Part shown: positions 47,401-56,701 of the stretch, piece after piece | How positions within the stretch are numbered: the stretch's first letter is position 1 | How the letters are laid out: every line of letters starts with the position of its first letter | NCBI RefSeq assembly: GCF_009763255.1 | Contig: NZ_WSJB01000018.1 | Coordinates: forward strand, 124,001-188,000 | From: Bordetella sp. 02P26C-1 | Lineage (GTDB): Bacteria > Pseudomonadota > Gammaproteobacteria > Burkholderiales > Burkholderiaceae_B | Length of the DNA stretch: 64,000 bases | Direction: 5' to 3' | The notes under the pieces: generated by a model | Databases searched by the model: none | Seen by the model: the letters and a program-made list of their open reading frames with translations, nothing else | Told to the model about the DNA's origin: nothing | Position numbers and translations under genes: made by a program

Positions 47401-48369
47401 ATGGATACCCCCGTCAAGATCCGCACGCGCGCGGAAGAAAAAATCCGCCACGAAGGCAATAAACTCACCAAACGCCTGGCGCGCGAGACCACGCGCGCGA
47501 TCAGCGACTACAACATGATCGAGGAAGGCGACCGCGTCATGGTCTGCCTGTCCGGCGGCAAGGATTCCTATGCCATGCTGGATATTCTGATGACCTTGCG
47601 TAAACGCGCGCCGTTCGCCTTCGACATCATCGCAGTCAACCTCGATCAGAAACAGCCTGGCTTTCCGCCCGAGGTGCTGCCCAATTATTTGACCTCGCTG
47701 GGCGTGCCGTTTCACATCGAGACGCAGGATACGTACTCGATCGTGACCCGCGTCATCCCCGAGGGCAAGACCATGTGTTCGCTGTGCTCGCGACTGCGGC
47801 GCGGCATTTTGTATCGCGTGGCCGACGAACTGGGCGCGACCAAGATCGCGCTGGGTCATCACCGCGACGATATTCTGGCGACGTTTTTCCTGAATCTGTT
47901 TTACGGGGGCAAGACCAAGGGCATGCCGCCCAAGCTCGTCTCCGACGACGGCCGCCATACCGTCATCCGGCCGCTCGCGTATATCCCCGAAAGCGACCTG
48001 ATCGCCTACGCACAGCTCAAGCAGTTCCCCATCATTCCGTGCAACCTGTGCGGCTCACAGGAAAACCTGAAGCGCCAGGAGGTCGGGCGGATGATCCAGG
48101 AATGGGATCGCAAACATCCCGGCCGGTCGTGGAACGTGTTCAATGCGCTGGCGCGTGTGGTGCCCTCGCACCTGATGGACCGCGAGCTGTTCGATTTCGT
48201 GGGGCTCAAGCCGACGGGCGTCCCCGATGAAAATGGCGACACGGCGTTCGACACGATCGATCCCACCAATGATGCGCAGGAACAGCAGAGCGACGCGGGG
48301 TGTCATGACACCGGGGCTGACGACGGCTCGCTGATGACGGAGCAGAAGATCGTATTCACCCGGCGTTAA
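47401..48369 (+). CDS. ttcA: tRNA 2-thiocytidine(32) synthetase
   Basis: About 322 residues from ATG 47401 (AGGA just upstream); GTG 47383 is an alternative adding six residues. PP-loop [16 protein letters not shown], the TtcA cysteine pairs CSLC and CNLC that hold a 4Fe-4S cluster, and the adenylation segment [26 protein letters not shown]. It thiolates C32 of certain tRNAs. The C-terminal acidic tail (residues about 285-322) is longer than in E. coli TtcA and looks unstructured. Confidence 0.95.
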   Translation: MDTPVKIRTRAEEKIRHEGNKLTKRLARETTRAISDYNMIEEGDRVMVCLSGGKDSYAMLDILMTLRKRAPFAFDIIAVNLDQKQPGFPPEVLPNYLTSLGVPFHIETQDTYSIVTRVIPEGKTMCSLCSRLRRGILYRVADELGATKIALGHHRDDILATFFLNLFYGGKTKGMPPKLVSDDGRHTVIRPLAYIPESDLIAYAQLKQFPIIPCNLCGSQENLKRQEVGRMIQEWDRKHPGRSWNVFNALARVVPSHLMDRELFDFVGLKPTGVPDENGDTAFDTIDPTNDAQEQQSDAGCHDTGADDGSLMTEQKIVFTRR

Positions 48370-48462
48370 ACGCATGGTGTGCCGCGCACGGCAGGTCTGA
48401 CGATCCGCCGTGCTGATCCGCGCTCCGCTTGCACGCCGCTTTTTACGCCATCACAGCAGCCA

Positions 48463-49440
48463 TCAGGCCTCGGCGTTCAACACGCGTTTCGGCTCACCCG
48501 ACATCCAGGCCTGCACGGCCTGAACCGCGTTGCGATAGAACGCGGTGAAGTTTTCCTCGCTGACGTAACCCAGATGCGGCGTCAGGATGACGTTATCCAG
48601 GGCACGCCAGGGGCTCGTGGCCGATAACGGTTCCTCGTCAAAAACGTCCAGGCCCGCGCCGGCGAGACGGCCTTTACGCAGGGCGTCGAACAACGCCTCC
48701 TGATCCACCAGCCCCGCGCGCGAGGTATTCACCAGAAACGCCGTGGGCTTCATTGCCGCCAGCGCGGCCGCGTCCACGACGTTGCGGGTACGCTCGCTCA
48801 AGATCAGATGCAGGCTGACCACATCCGAATCGGCGAACAGCGTGTGCTTGTCCGCGTATTGCACGCCCGCTTGGGCGGCGCGCTCGGGCGTCAGGTTCGG
48901 ACTCCAGGCCTGCACCGTCATCCCAAATGCGCGACCGACTTGCGCGACGGCGGTGCCGAGCTTACCCAGCCCCACGACGCCCAGGCGTTTTCCAGCGAGT
49001 GGCCGGGGCATGCCGGTTTGCCACAGACCGCGCCGCATATTGGCGTCTTCGGTCGTCAGATTCTTGAACAGCGCCAAAATATGCGCCCAGGCGAGCTCGG
49101 CCGTGGCGGTGTTCGCGTCGGCACTGCCAGGCGCGCCGCAGACCACGATGCCGCGCCCGCGGCAGGCATCCATATCGATGGCGAGATTACGCATGCCTGT
49201 CGTAATCAGCAGCCGCAATTGGGGCAAGGCATTGATCAAGTCCGCCGGAAACGGCGTACGCTCTCGCATCGCCACGATCACATCGAACGGCGCCAGAGCC
49301 GCCGCGCGCGCGCTTTCGGGCAGATAGTCGCGAAACGTCTGTACCTGCGCCCGCGGCCCCAAGGTCGTCCAATCGGCGTAGCGTTCGGCCACGCCGTGAT
49401 AATCGTCCAGTACTGCAATGCGAATCGTGTCGTCGCTCAC
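48463..49440 (-). CDS. D-2-hydroxyacid dehydrogenase family protein
   Basis: 325 residues from GTG 49440 (SDDTIRIAVLDDYHGVAERYADW) with AGGAGA 7 bases upstream; an ATG at 49521 would add unrelated sequence reaching into dsbC. NAD-binding GVVGLGKLGTAVAQVGRAFGM, catalytic Arg region NTSRAGLVDQEAL, and catalytic His in LTPHLGYVSEEN. It reduces a 2-oxoacid or oxidises a D-2-hydroxyacid; phosphoglycerate dehydrogenase-like paralogues are the nearest alternative. Last gene of the apaG-mltA-dsbC run, 34 bases after dsbC. Confidence 0.9.
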   Translation of the reverse strand: MSDDTIRIAVLDDYHGVAERYADWTTLGPRAQVQTFRDYLPESARAAALAPFDVIVAMRERTPFPADLINALPQLRLLITTGMRNLAIDMDACRGRGIVVCGAPGSADANTATAELAWAHILALFKNLTTEDANMRRGLWQTGMPRPLAGKRLGVVGLGKLGTAVAQVGRAFGMTVQAWSPNLTPERAAQAGVQYADKHTLFADSDVVSLHLILSERTRNVVDAAALAAMKPTAFLVNTSRAGLVDQEALFDALRKGRLAGAGLDVFDEEPLSATSPWRALDNVILTPHLGYVSEENFTAFYRNAVQAVQAWMSGEPKRVLNAEA

Positions 49441-49474
49441 GGCTAGTCTCCTGTTGTTATCGCCTCGATCGTGA

Positions 49475-50227
49475 TCATTTCCCGAGATGGCTGCGTATCG
49501 TCGCGATGGGCGCCGCGCCATTCAGACGGCTACCGTCCGGAAAGAATATGGCGGGCGTGCCGCGCACCATCAATTTACGGCCCAGCGCCGTGACCTCCTG
49601 GATGGGCGCATCGCATTCGGCCGTGGGTGGGGCGTTGCCCTCTACCATCCACTCACGCCAGACACGTGCGCGGTCTTTCGCGCACCAGATGTCGCGCGAC
49701 TTGGTGACGGAATCCTGCGACAAAATCGGATAGAGGAACGTGTAGATCGTGACGTTGTTCTCGTCCTTCAGGGTTTTGTGCAGTTGCTTGCAATAGCCGC
49801 AGTTCGGGTCTTCGAACACGACCATTTTGCGCGCGCCATTGCCCCGCACCTGTTTGACGGCCAACTCGAAGGGAAACTGATCGAACGGGATGGAGCCGAG
49901 CTGTTCCAGTCGCTCGCGCGTCATGTCGCGGCGCGTCGCCACGTCGATGAGCGGGCCTTCCATGACCCAGGTCACGCCCTCATCGGTGTAGACGAGGTCC
50001 GATCCGACCTGCACCTCGTAAATGCCATAGGGCGTGCGGCGCGCGCCGGCGACGTCCAGATTGCTGAAAATTTCGCCAAAACGCTTGGCGACTGCCGCCT
50101 CGCGCGGATCGGTAGCGGCAGCGGCGGGCTGGGGCTTGGCCGCCGTCTGTGCCCCGGCGCCGGCCGACAGCGCCAGCCCCACGGCGCAAAGAACAGGTGC
50201 CAGATAAGAAATAACGCGCTTACGCAT
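49475..50227 (-). CDS. dsbC: Thiol:disulfide interchange protein DsbC
   Basis: 250 residues from ATG 50227, with a signal peptide (MRKRVISYLAPVLCAVGLALSAGAGAQ). A short N-terminal dimerisation domain (VAKRFGEIFSNLDVAGARRTPYGIYEV) is followed by a thioredoxin-like domain with active site CGYC (FEDPNCGYCKQLH) and cis-Pro RGTPAIFFPDG. It isomerises wrong disulfides in the periplasm, kept reduced by DsbD. It follows the FAD monooxygenase gene by 19 bases. Confidence 0.94.
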   Translation of the reverse strand: MRKRVISYLAPVLCAVGLALSAGAGAQTAAKPQPAAAATDPREAAVAKRFGEIFSNLDVAGARRTPYGIYEVQVGSDLVYTDEGVTWVMEGPLIDVATRRDMTRERLEQLGSIPFDQFPFELAVKQVRGNGARKMVVFEDPNCGYCKQLHKTLKDENNVTIYTFLYPILSQDSVTKSRDIWCAKDRARVWREWMVEGNAPPTAECDAPIQEVTALGRKLMVRGTPAIFFPDGSRLNGAAPIATIRSHLGK

Positions 50228-50246
50228 AACAACTCCTAGTGACGAC

Positions 50247-51416
50247 TCAGTTACGCGAGGCGCCATCGATCAAATAACGCTTTAACACCGGTGCGCCGTC
50301 GACCCAGCGCATGCCTACATTACGCAGCCATGCCAGGGGCGCCTGCGGCGCACGGAACAATTTGTGCAGGCCATCGGTGGCCACCCGCATCGCCAGCACC
50401 GACTCGGCGCGCGCGCGCTGATAGCGGCGCAGCACGCGCTCATCCCCGGCCGGCCGATATGACTCGCGCTCGGCCACGACGCGGGCCAGTGCTTCGACAT
50501 CGCCCAGGCCCAGATTCAGGCCCTGGCCGGCCAGCGGGTGCACGCGATGCGCGGCGTCTCCGGCCAGCGCGATGCCGGGCGCGGTCATGCGCGACTGATC
50601 GAGCGTCAGCGGGAAGCCATGCAGCTTGCTGCGCACCTTCAAGCGGCCGAGGCGGCCCTGCGAGGCCTCTAGTAGCCAACGTTCGAGCCGTGCGGTCTGT
50701 TCATCGGCGGGCAAGGCCTGCAACTCGGCAGCCTGTTTTTCCCGCATCGACCACACCATGGAAACCTGATGCGTGCCCGCGATATCGGGCATCGGCAGCA
50801 AGGCCAGCACGCCATCATCGCGGAACCACTGAAACGCCGTACCCTGATGGGGACGCTCGGTCTCCAAATGCACGACCAGACCCGTGTCGTGATAAGGCAC
50901 CGAGGTATGGGGAATCCCGGCAGCCGTACGCAAAGGCGACGACGCGCCGTCCGCGGCGACCACGAGCTCGGTTTCTATCCAGTCGCCCGCGCTGGTTTGC
51001 ACCGCGCCCGGGCGATAAGCGACCGCCCGATCCTGGATCCACGCGATGCCAAACATGCGCACCGCCTGCAACAGCACCCGTTCGATTTCGCCGGACTCGA
51101 CGATCCAGGCCAGCTGGGGCTGGGCGGCTTGCCAGGCGTTGAGCTCCACCCGTCCATCCGCGTCGCCGTGGATTTCCATCGCCTCGACCGGCGTGATGCG
51201 CTCGGCCGGCATGGCGTCCCAGACGCCGATCTCGTTCAGGAACCGCTGGCTGGCGGGCGAGATGGCATACACGCGGGGGTGATAAACGTCCGCGCTCGCG
51301 GGCGGCACCGTGCGCGCGGGCGCCAGCAAGGTGACGCGCTGCCCGCGACGGGCCAGCGCCAGCGCACTGGCCAGCCCGACAATCCCGGCCCCGCAAATAA
51401 CAATCGGTGTACTCAT
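50247..51416 (-). CDS. UbiH/UbiF/VisC/COQ6 family FAD-dependent monooxygenase
   Basis: 389 residues from ATG 51416 (MSTPIVICGAGIVGLASALALARRG), overlapping the mltA stop by four bases (ATGA). FAD fingerprint GAGIVGLASALALARRG at residues 9-25, the DG motif VVAADGASSPLR, and the GD motif ALAGDAAHRVHPLAGQGLNLGLGDVEALA. This is the aromatic hydroxylase family acting on ubiquinone precursors. Which ring position it hydroxylates cannot be told from sequence. Confidence 0.9.
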   Translation of the reverse strand: MSTPIVICGAGIVGLASALALARRGQRVTLLAPARTVPPASADVYHPRVYAISPASQRFLNEIGVWDAMPAERITPVEAMEIHGDADGRVELNAWQAAQPQLAWIVESGEIERVLLQAVRMFGIAWIQDRAVAYRPGAVQTSAGDWIETELVVAADGASSPLRTAAGIPHTSVPYHDTGLVVHLETERPHQGTAFQWFRDDGVLALLPMPDIAGTHQVSMVWSMREKQAAELQALPADEQTARLERWLLEASQGRLGRLKVRSKLHGFPLTLDQSRMTAPGIALAGDAAHRVHPLAGQGLNLGLGDVEALARVVAERESYRPAGDERVLRRYQRARAESVLAMRVATDGLHKLFRAPQAPLAWLRNVGMRWVDGAPVLKRYLIDGASRN

Positions 51417-52714
51417 CGCGCAGTAGGCTCCCCGGCCTGCTTGGGCCACAACACCCACATCTGACCCCGTTGTTTCATGCGGCCAGCCTGGGCTCCTGCC
51501 TCGTCGCCAAAACCCCAATATAGGTCAGCACGCGCGGCGCCTTTGATCGCCGCCCCGGTATCTTGCGCAAAAACCAGACCCTGGAGCGGTCGATCCGAGG
51601 AGGGCCAGGTGGTCGACAGATAAACCGGCGTGCCCAGCGGCACGAAACTGGCATCCACCGCGATCGAACGCTTCGCCACCAGCGGAATACCGTATGCCCC
51701 CTTGGGTCCGAGTTCCGGGTCGGTAACGACCTCCTCGCGGAAGAACACCACAGCGGGGTTGGCGTTGAGCATCTCGCGCACACGCGCCGGATTACGTTGC
51801 GCCCAGGCGCGGATATTCTGCATCGATGCCTCGTTGGCGCGCAGCTCGCCCTTGTCGATCAGCCAGCGGCCGATGGACACATACGGCTGGCCGTTGTGAT
51901 CGGCGTATGCGACCCGCATCGTCGTGCCCGCGTCGGGCCCATCGGTCAATAGAACGCGACCCGAACCCTGCACCTGCAAGAAGAAGTTATCCACGGGATC
52001 GTCCACCCACGCAATCACGGGCGGGCGCTTGCCGCTGGCCTCGATGCTCGCGCGCGTGTCGTAGGGCACGACGCGCTTGCCCACGAGCTTGCCGCGCACG
52101 CGCTTGCCGGCCAGCTCCGGGTAGACCGAACCCAGGTCGATCGTGAGCAGATCCTCTGGCACACCGTATAGCGGCCATTGATACACCCCGCCCTGACGGC
52201 GCGAGCCGCGCACCAAGGGTTCGTAATAGCCGGTCACTGTGTTGGCGGCCTGCCGATTATCGGCGCCGTTGAGCTGCCAGGGCTGCAAATGCATCTGCAG
52301 GAATTGCCGTACCGCCGCCGCGTCCATCGGGGTCCCTTCCAGCTTGGCCGCCGCCGCGCACACCGGCTGCCAGGCGCGGGGCGTGGCGCGCGCCGGTGCG
52401 GCGAGATTGCCCGAAGTCTGACGCATCAGTCCTCGGCAATTACGCACGAACAAGGGCCAGAAATTCGACAGATCGTCATTCGACCAACCCGGCATCTCCG
52501 CCCAATTGGCCCGCTGGAACCGGCCGGCGAGTTTACGCGCCGGCGTATCGCGCAGCGCATTGAGATCTGGCACCACCAGCGGTGCGTTATCGCTGGCCTC
52601 CACGGGCGCGGGCTGGCCCGGCAGCGTTTCCTCTGGGGACTGTGCGGGCGTCGTACACGCCGCCAGGGCCGCCAGCAGGGGTGGCAGGCACAATAATTTC
52701 AAATAACGATTCAT
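51413..52714 (-). CDS. mltA: Membrane-bound lytic murein transglycosylase A
   Basis: 433 residues from ATG 52714 with a lipoprotein signal (PPLLAALAAC, lipid Cys near residue 19). The MltA domain has TVTGYYEPLVRGSRRQGGVYQWPLYG and VAWVDDPVDNFFLQVQGSGRV-type segments, and the C-terminal 3D domain has VFAQDTGAAIKGAARADLYWGFGDEAG with the catalytic Asp. It cleaves glycan strands from the outer membrane side of the periplasm. 29 bases after apaG. Confidence 0.94.
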   Translation of the reverse strand: MNRYLKLLCLPPLLAALAACTTPAQSPEETLPGQPAPVEASDNAPLVVPDLNALRDTPARKLAGRFQRANWAEMPGWSNDDLSNFWPLFVRNCRGLMRQTSGNLAAPARATPRAWQPVCAAAAKLEGTPMDAAAVRQFLQMHLQPWQLNGADNRQAANTVTGYYEPLVRGSRRQGGVYQWPLYGVPEDLLTIDLGSVYPELAGKRVRGKLVGKRVVPYDTRASIEASGKRPPVIAWVDDPVDNFFLQVQGSGRVLLTDGPDAGTTMRVAYADHNGQPYVSIGRWLIDKGELRANEASMQNIRAWAQRNPARVREMLNANPAVVFFREEVVTDPELGPKGAYGIPLVAKRSIAVDASFVPLGTPVYLSTTWPSSDRPLQGLVFAQDTGAAIKGAARADLYWGFGDEAGAQAGRMKQRGQMWVLWPKQAGEPTAR

Positions 52715-52743
52715 GAGCGATCGATAGGGAAAAACGTACGCCG

Positions 52744-53118
52744 TCAATGCAAGGTGCGTGGCATGGCGAGCATGAACTCGGCAATCTGCACTTCGAAGGG
52801 AATGCCATTCTCGCCCACGCAGTGATACGTGCCGCGCATGGTGCCTACCGGGGTAGGCAGCGGGCAGCCGCTGGTGTATTCGAAGGTTTCCCCGGGAGCC
52901 AAAAGCGGCTGCTGGCCCACCACGCCCAGGCCGCGCACTTCCTGCACGCGCTGATGACCATCGGTGATGATCCAGTGGCGGCTGATCACCTGGGCCGGAT
53001 GCTCGCCGGTGTTGGTAATACGCACGGTATAGGCGAACACGTATTGCTGTTCGGCGGGGTCCGATTGCTCGGGCACGAATTGGGGCGTGACGGTGACGGT
53101 CAGGTCGTAGGGTTTCAC
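52744..53118 (-). CDS. apaG: ApaG family protein
   Basis: 124 residues from GTG 53118 (KPYDLTVTVTPQFVPEQSDP), preceded by GGGAAAGG; the ATG at 53193 would add 25 residues of unrelated sequence. The length equals E. coli ApaG (125). Core segments are YVFAYTVRITNTGEHPAQVISRHWIITDG and GLGVVGQQPLLAPGETFEYTSGCPLPTPVGTMRGTYH. It is an FN3-like fold protein of unclear role linked to magnesium/cobalt and dinucleotide metabolism. First gene of the minus-strand run and divergent from rpe. Confidence 0.93.
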   Translation of the reverse strand: MKPYDLTVTVTPQFVPEQSDPAEQQYVFAYTVRITNTGEHPAQVISRHWIITDGHQRVQEVRGLGVVGQQPLLAPGETFEYTSGCPLPTPVGTMRGTYHCVGENGIPFEVQIAEFMLAMPRTLH

Positions 53119-53220
53119 GGGCCTTTCCCGGTGAGCACAGAGGCGGTTGAACGGCGCGCCGCGCGACACACCGCCCCGACGGACAAGTGTCACACGCGCA
53201 AACTACAATAATGGCACATT

Positions 53221-53952
53221 ATGCCCGTGGAAACTCCGACCATCATGCCCGCCTCGTCCCCGGCCCAAGCCCGTATCGCCCCCAGTATTCTGTCCGCCGA
53301 CTTTGCCCGTCTGGGCGAAGAAGTGCGTAATGTCGTCGCCGCTGGCGCCGACTGGATCCACTTCGATGTCATGGACAATCACTATGTGCCCAACCTGACC
53401 ATCGGCCCGATGGTATGTGCCGCCATTCGGCCGCACGTCCAGGTGCCGATCGACGTGCACCTGATGGTCGAACCGGTGGATGAGCTGATTCCGCAATTCG
53501 CCAAAGCGGGCGCGGACATCATTACCTTTCACCCCGAAGCCTCGCGCCACGTCCATCGCACGCTGTCGCTGATCCGCGATAACGGCTGCAAGGCCGGCCT
53601 GGTGTTCAACCCGGCCAGTTCGCTGGATGCGATGGACCACGTCATGGAACTGCTCGATGTGGTGTTGTTGATGTCGGTCAACCCCGGCTTTGGCGGCCAG
53701 AGCTTTATTCCTTCCACGCTGACCAAGCTGCGCGACGCGCGCGGCCGCATCGACCGTTGGGTTCAGGCCGGTGGTCAGCCCATTTTGCTGGAAGTCGATG
53801 GCGGCGTGAAAGTCGACAATATCGCTGAAATCCGCGCGGCTGGCGCCGACACGTTTGTCGCCGGTTCGGCCATTTTTGGCAAACCGGATTACACCCAGGT
53901 CATCCAAGATCTGCGCCGCGAAATCGGACGCGCCGACACGGTATCGGTGTAA
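53221..53952 (+). CDS. rpe: Ribulose-phosphate 3-epimerase
   Basis: 243 residues, TIM barrel. [16 protein letters not shown] near residue 20, the metal site [37 protein letters not shown] and [11 protein letters not shown]. It interconverts ribulose-5-phosphate and xylulose-5-phosphate in the cytosol. Another ATG at 53245 would remove eight N-terminal residues. It heads the rpe-gph-trpEGDC run common in this order. Confidence 0.95.
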   Translation: MPVETPTIMPASSPAQARIAPSILSADFARLGEEVRNVVAAGADWIHFDVMDNHYVPNLTIGPMVCAAIRPHVQVPIDVHLMVEPVDELIPQFAKAGADIITFHPEASRHVHRTLSLIRDNGCKAGLVFNPASSLDAMDHVMELLDVVLLMSVNPGFGGQSFIPSTLTKLRDARGRIDRWVQAGGQPILLEVDGGVKVDNIAEIRAAGADTFVAGSAIFGKPDYTQVIQDLRREIGRADTVSV

Positions 53953-54000
53953 GCCCTGTTTCCCCTCCGACGACCCTTAGCCTTAACGATTGAGATTGCA

Positions 54001-54696
54001 ATGACCACTTTCCAAGCCGCGTTGCTCGACCTGGACGGAACCCTGTTGGACTCCATCCCCGATCTGGCCCATGCGGCCAACGCCATGCGTATCGAACTCG
54101 GTATGCCCGCGCTGCACATCGATGTGGTGGCAACCTTCGTCGGCAAGGGCGTGGACAATCTGGTGCGCCGCGCCCTGGCAGGGTCCTTGCACGCCCCCGA
54201 TCCCGAACCGCAGGCCTTTGAACAGGCACGCACCTCGTTTTATCGCCATTACCACTTGGTCAATGGCGACAAAGCCACCGTGTTTGACGGCGTCATCGAG
54301 GGATTGAAGACCATGCGCGAGCGGGGTTTGAAGCTCGCCGTGGTCACGAACAAGCCCACCGAATTCACCCTGCCGCTCTTGGAGCGTACGGGTTTGTCTG
54401 GTTTTTTCCAGGAAGTCGTGTGCGGGGACACCTGCGTGCGACGCAAACCCGACCCCGATCAAATGTTCTACGCCTGCGAGCGCCTGGGCGTGACTCCCCA
54501 GCAGACCGTCGCCATCGGCGACTCGGTCAATGACGCCCTGGCCGCGCGCGCGGCAGGCATGCGCGTGCTGGCGGTGCCTTATGGCTATAACGAAGGGCAA
54601 GATGTACAAACTCTGGATGTCGATGCTATAGTAAACAGCATTGCTCATGCAGCCGAGTGGATTGCCGAACAAAACGCCACACTGCAGCAGGCCTGA
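54001..54696 (+). CDS. gph: Phosphoglycolate phosphatase
   Basis: A 231-residue HAD hydrolase with motif I LLDLDGTLLDSIPDLAHAANAM (nucleophile Asp near residue 11), motif II VTNKP, and motif III KPDPDQMFYACERLG with GDSVNDALAARAAGM. It removes phosphate from 2-phosphoglycolate. It follows rpe by 48 bases and precedes the trp leader. Confidence 0.92.
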   Translation: MTTFQAALLDLDGTLLDSIPDLAHAANAMRIELGMPALHIDVVATFVGKGVDNLVRRALAGSLHAPDPEPQAFEQARTSFYRHYHLVNGDKATVFDGVIEGLKTMRERGLKLAVVTNKPTEFTLPLLERTGLSGFFQEVVCGDTCVRRKPDPDQMFYACERLGVTPQQTVAIGDSVNDALAARAAGMRVLAVPYGYNEGQDVQTLDVDAIVNSIAHAAEWIAEQNATLQQA

Positions 54697-54782
54697 TAGG
54701 CCGGAGCGTCAGTCGCAACAGCAGTACTGCGACGACACCCGCCCTTTCCTGTATTGAGCTTTTTTGACTCAGACCTGATTAC

Positions 54783-54857
54783 ATGACTGCTCGCCTCTCG
54801 AACCAAATGCTCAGCGCCTCGTGGCGTTGGTGGCGTTTGTCTTCCGGGTGGCGATAG
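54783..54857 (+). CDS. trpL: trp operon leader peptide
   Basis: A 24-residue reading frame with four Trp codons: residues 14, 16 and 17 (SWRWWR) and residue 23, ending GWR-TAG. It lies 134 bases upstream of the trpE ATG and is followed by a terminator hairpin at 54915-54950. This is the standard layout of ribosome-mediated trp attenuation: when charged tRNA-Trp is scarce the ribosome stalls at the Trp codons and an antiterminator forms. Confidence 0.87.
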   Translation: MTARLSNQMLSASWRWWRLSSGWR

Positions 54858-54914
54858 ACCTTCCCGGCCTGGACGCGTAAAGCCTCCCAGCGCCGCAGCT
54901 GTAAAAACAGCGCC

Positions 54915-54950
54915 AAAGCCCGGACCCAACAACTTGGACCGGGCTTTTTT
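54915..54950 (+). terminator. trp attenuator terminator
   Basis: AAAGCCCGG (54915-54923) pairs with CCGGGCTTT (54939-54947), and the U tract runs 54945-54950. It lies 57 bases after the trpL stop and about 40 before trpE. A GCTGT/ACAGC stem lies just upstream, and the leader codes CCGGG at 54844-54848, which could compete with the terminator 5' arm. Alternative folds need calculation. Confidence 0.82.
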
Positions 54951-54991
54951 GTATCTGTCCGGTCCCTGGACCCCCTACCAAGAGACCTGAC

Positions 54992-56512
54992 ATGACCGAA
55001 ATCGAATTCAATGCCCTGGCGGCCCAGGGGTACAACCGAATCCCGCTGATCTCCGAGACCTACGCCGATCTGGACACGCCGCTGTCCATCTATCTGAAAC
55101 TGGCCCACGCCGGTCCGCAGAATGGCGCGATGAGCTGCCTGATGGAATCCGTGGTGGGCGGCGAGCGTTTTGGCCGCTACTCGTTCATCGGCCTGCCCTC
55201 GCACACCGTCATTCGCGCTCGCGGCACGCACACCGAGGTCCTGCGCGATGGCCACGTGACAGAAACCCACGAAGGCGACCCGCTGGCGTTCATCGAACAA
55301 TATCAAGCGCGTTTCAAGGTCGCCCTGCCTCCGGGCATGCCGCGTTTCTGCGGCGGGCTGGCCGGGTATTTTGGCTATGACACCGTGCGCCACATCGAAC
55401 CGCGCCTGGGCCCTGCCGTGAAGCCGTTTCCGGCGGGCATGGATGACGGCACCCCCGACATCATGCTGATGCACGTGGACGAACTGGTCATCATCGACAA
55501 CCTCGCCGGTCGCACCTACCTGATGGTGTACGCCGATCCGCGTCAACCCGAGACCTATAGCCGCGCGCAGACCCGGCTGCGCGATCTGCGCGCCCGCCTG
55601 CGCCGCCCGGTGGATATCCCCTACAGCCATCCCAGCATGCTGACCGAGGAACGCCGCGATTTCAGCAAAACGGACTATCTGGCCGCCGTGCATCGCGCCA
55701 AGGAATACATCGCCGCCGGCGACCTCATGCAGGTGCAGATCGGCCAGGTCATCGCCAAGCCTTTCCGCGATTCGCCGCTGTCGCTCTATCGCGCGCTGCG
55801 TTCGCTGAATCCGTCTCCGTACATGTATTTCTGGAATTTCGGTGACTTCCAGGTGGTCGGCTCCTCGCCCGAAATCCTGGTGCGTCAGGAAAAAATCCAG
55901 GACGAGGGCGTGACCAAATCGCAAGTCACCATCCGCCCGCTGGCCGGTACGCGTAAACGCGGCGCCACGCCCGAGCAGGATCTGGCGCTGGCCGAGGAGC
56001 TGAAGGCCGACCCGAAGGAAATCGCCGAACACGTCATGCTGATCGATCTGGCGCGCAACGACGTGGGCCGCGTGGCCGAAGTTGGCTCGGTCAAAGTCAC
56101 CGACACCATGACCATCGAGCGGTATTCGCACGTCATGCACCTGGTCTCTAATGTGACGGGCAACCTGCATGCCGGCATGAGCAGCATGGATGTGCTGCGC
56201 GCCGCGTTCCCCGCTGGCACGCTCACGGGCGCACCCAAGGTACGCGCCATGGAAATCATCGACGAACTCGAGCCGGTACGCCGTGGCATCTATGGCGGTG
56301 CGGCCGGCTACCTGAGCTACGGCGGCGAGATGGATGTCGCCATCGCCATCCGCACCGGCGTAATCAAAAACGGCATGCTGTATGTGCAGGCGGCCGCCGG
56401 CATCGTCGCCGACTCGAACCCCGAAGCCGAATGGGCCGAAACCGAGGCCAAGGCGCGCGCGGTTTTGCGTGCGGCTGAACAGGTGCAACATGGGCTGGAC
56501 GAACCGATCTGA
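54992..56512 (+). CDS. trpE: Anthranilate synthase component I
   Basis: 506 residues making anthranilate from chorismate with ammonia supplied by TrpG. The N-terminal segment CLMESVVGGERFGRYSFIG corresponds to the Trp feedback site (LLES-type motif). The chorismate-binding core has GDLMQVQIGQ, SPEILVRQE, RPLAGTRKRG, MLIDLARNDVGRV and FPAGTLTGAPKVRAMEIIDELE. It follows the trpL attenuator. Confidence 0.97.
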   Translation: MTEIEFNALAAQGYNRIPLISETYADLDTPLSIYLKLAHAGPQNGAMSCLMESVVGGERFGRYSFIGLPSHTVIRARGTHTEVLRDGHVTETHEGDPLAFIEQYQARFKVALPPGMPRFCGGLAGYFGYDTVRHIEPRLGPAVKPFPAGMDDGTPDIMLMHVDELVIIDNLAGRTYLMVYADPRQPETYSRAQTRLRDLRARLRRPVDIPYSHPSMLTEERRDFSKTDYLAAVHRAKEYIAAGDLMQVQIGQVIAKPFRDSPLSLYRALRSLNPSPYMYFWNFGDFQVVGSSPEILVRQEKIQDEGVTKSQVTIRPLAGTRKRGATPEQDLALAEELKADPKEIAEHVMLIDLARNDVGRVAEVGSVKVTDTMTIERYSHVMHLVSNVTGNLHAGMSSMDVLRAAFPAGTLTGAPKVRAMEIIDELEPVRRGIYGGAAGYLSYGGEMDVAIAIRTGVIKNGMLYVQAAAGIVADSNPEAEWAETEAKARAVLRAAEQVQHGLDEPI

Positions 56513-56701
56513 GCCGAGCGCGGCCAACCAGGCATACCGAAAGCGCGTTGAATACGACTGAACCGCGTTCGACATGCCCCACTCCGGACACAGACCGAAT
56601 CAGACCCGACCCACACACGCGAGGATAAGCCTCCCCCTCGCTTTTCAGAATCTCGGCGCTCCCAGGCCTACCCTTCGCGCCCTCACCGCTACAGGTGCCT
56701 C

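Noticed and set aside
54689-54733. Small inverted repeats after gph (GGCC-N5-GGCC and GTCGCA-N10-TGCGAC) as a terminator
   Set aside because: No T tract follows and the stems are short; not enough to call gph termination or a trp promoter site.
54764-54769. TTGACT as the -35 of a trpL promoter
   Set aside because: A -10 at normal spacing would fall inside the trpL coding sequence, so it cannot drive the leader; the trp promoter remains unplaced.
54779-56575. 598-codon minus-strand open frame opposite trpE
   Set aside because: Antisense of trpE and the trp leader; the translation has no recognisable domain and no ribosome site.
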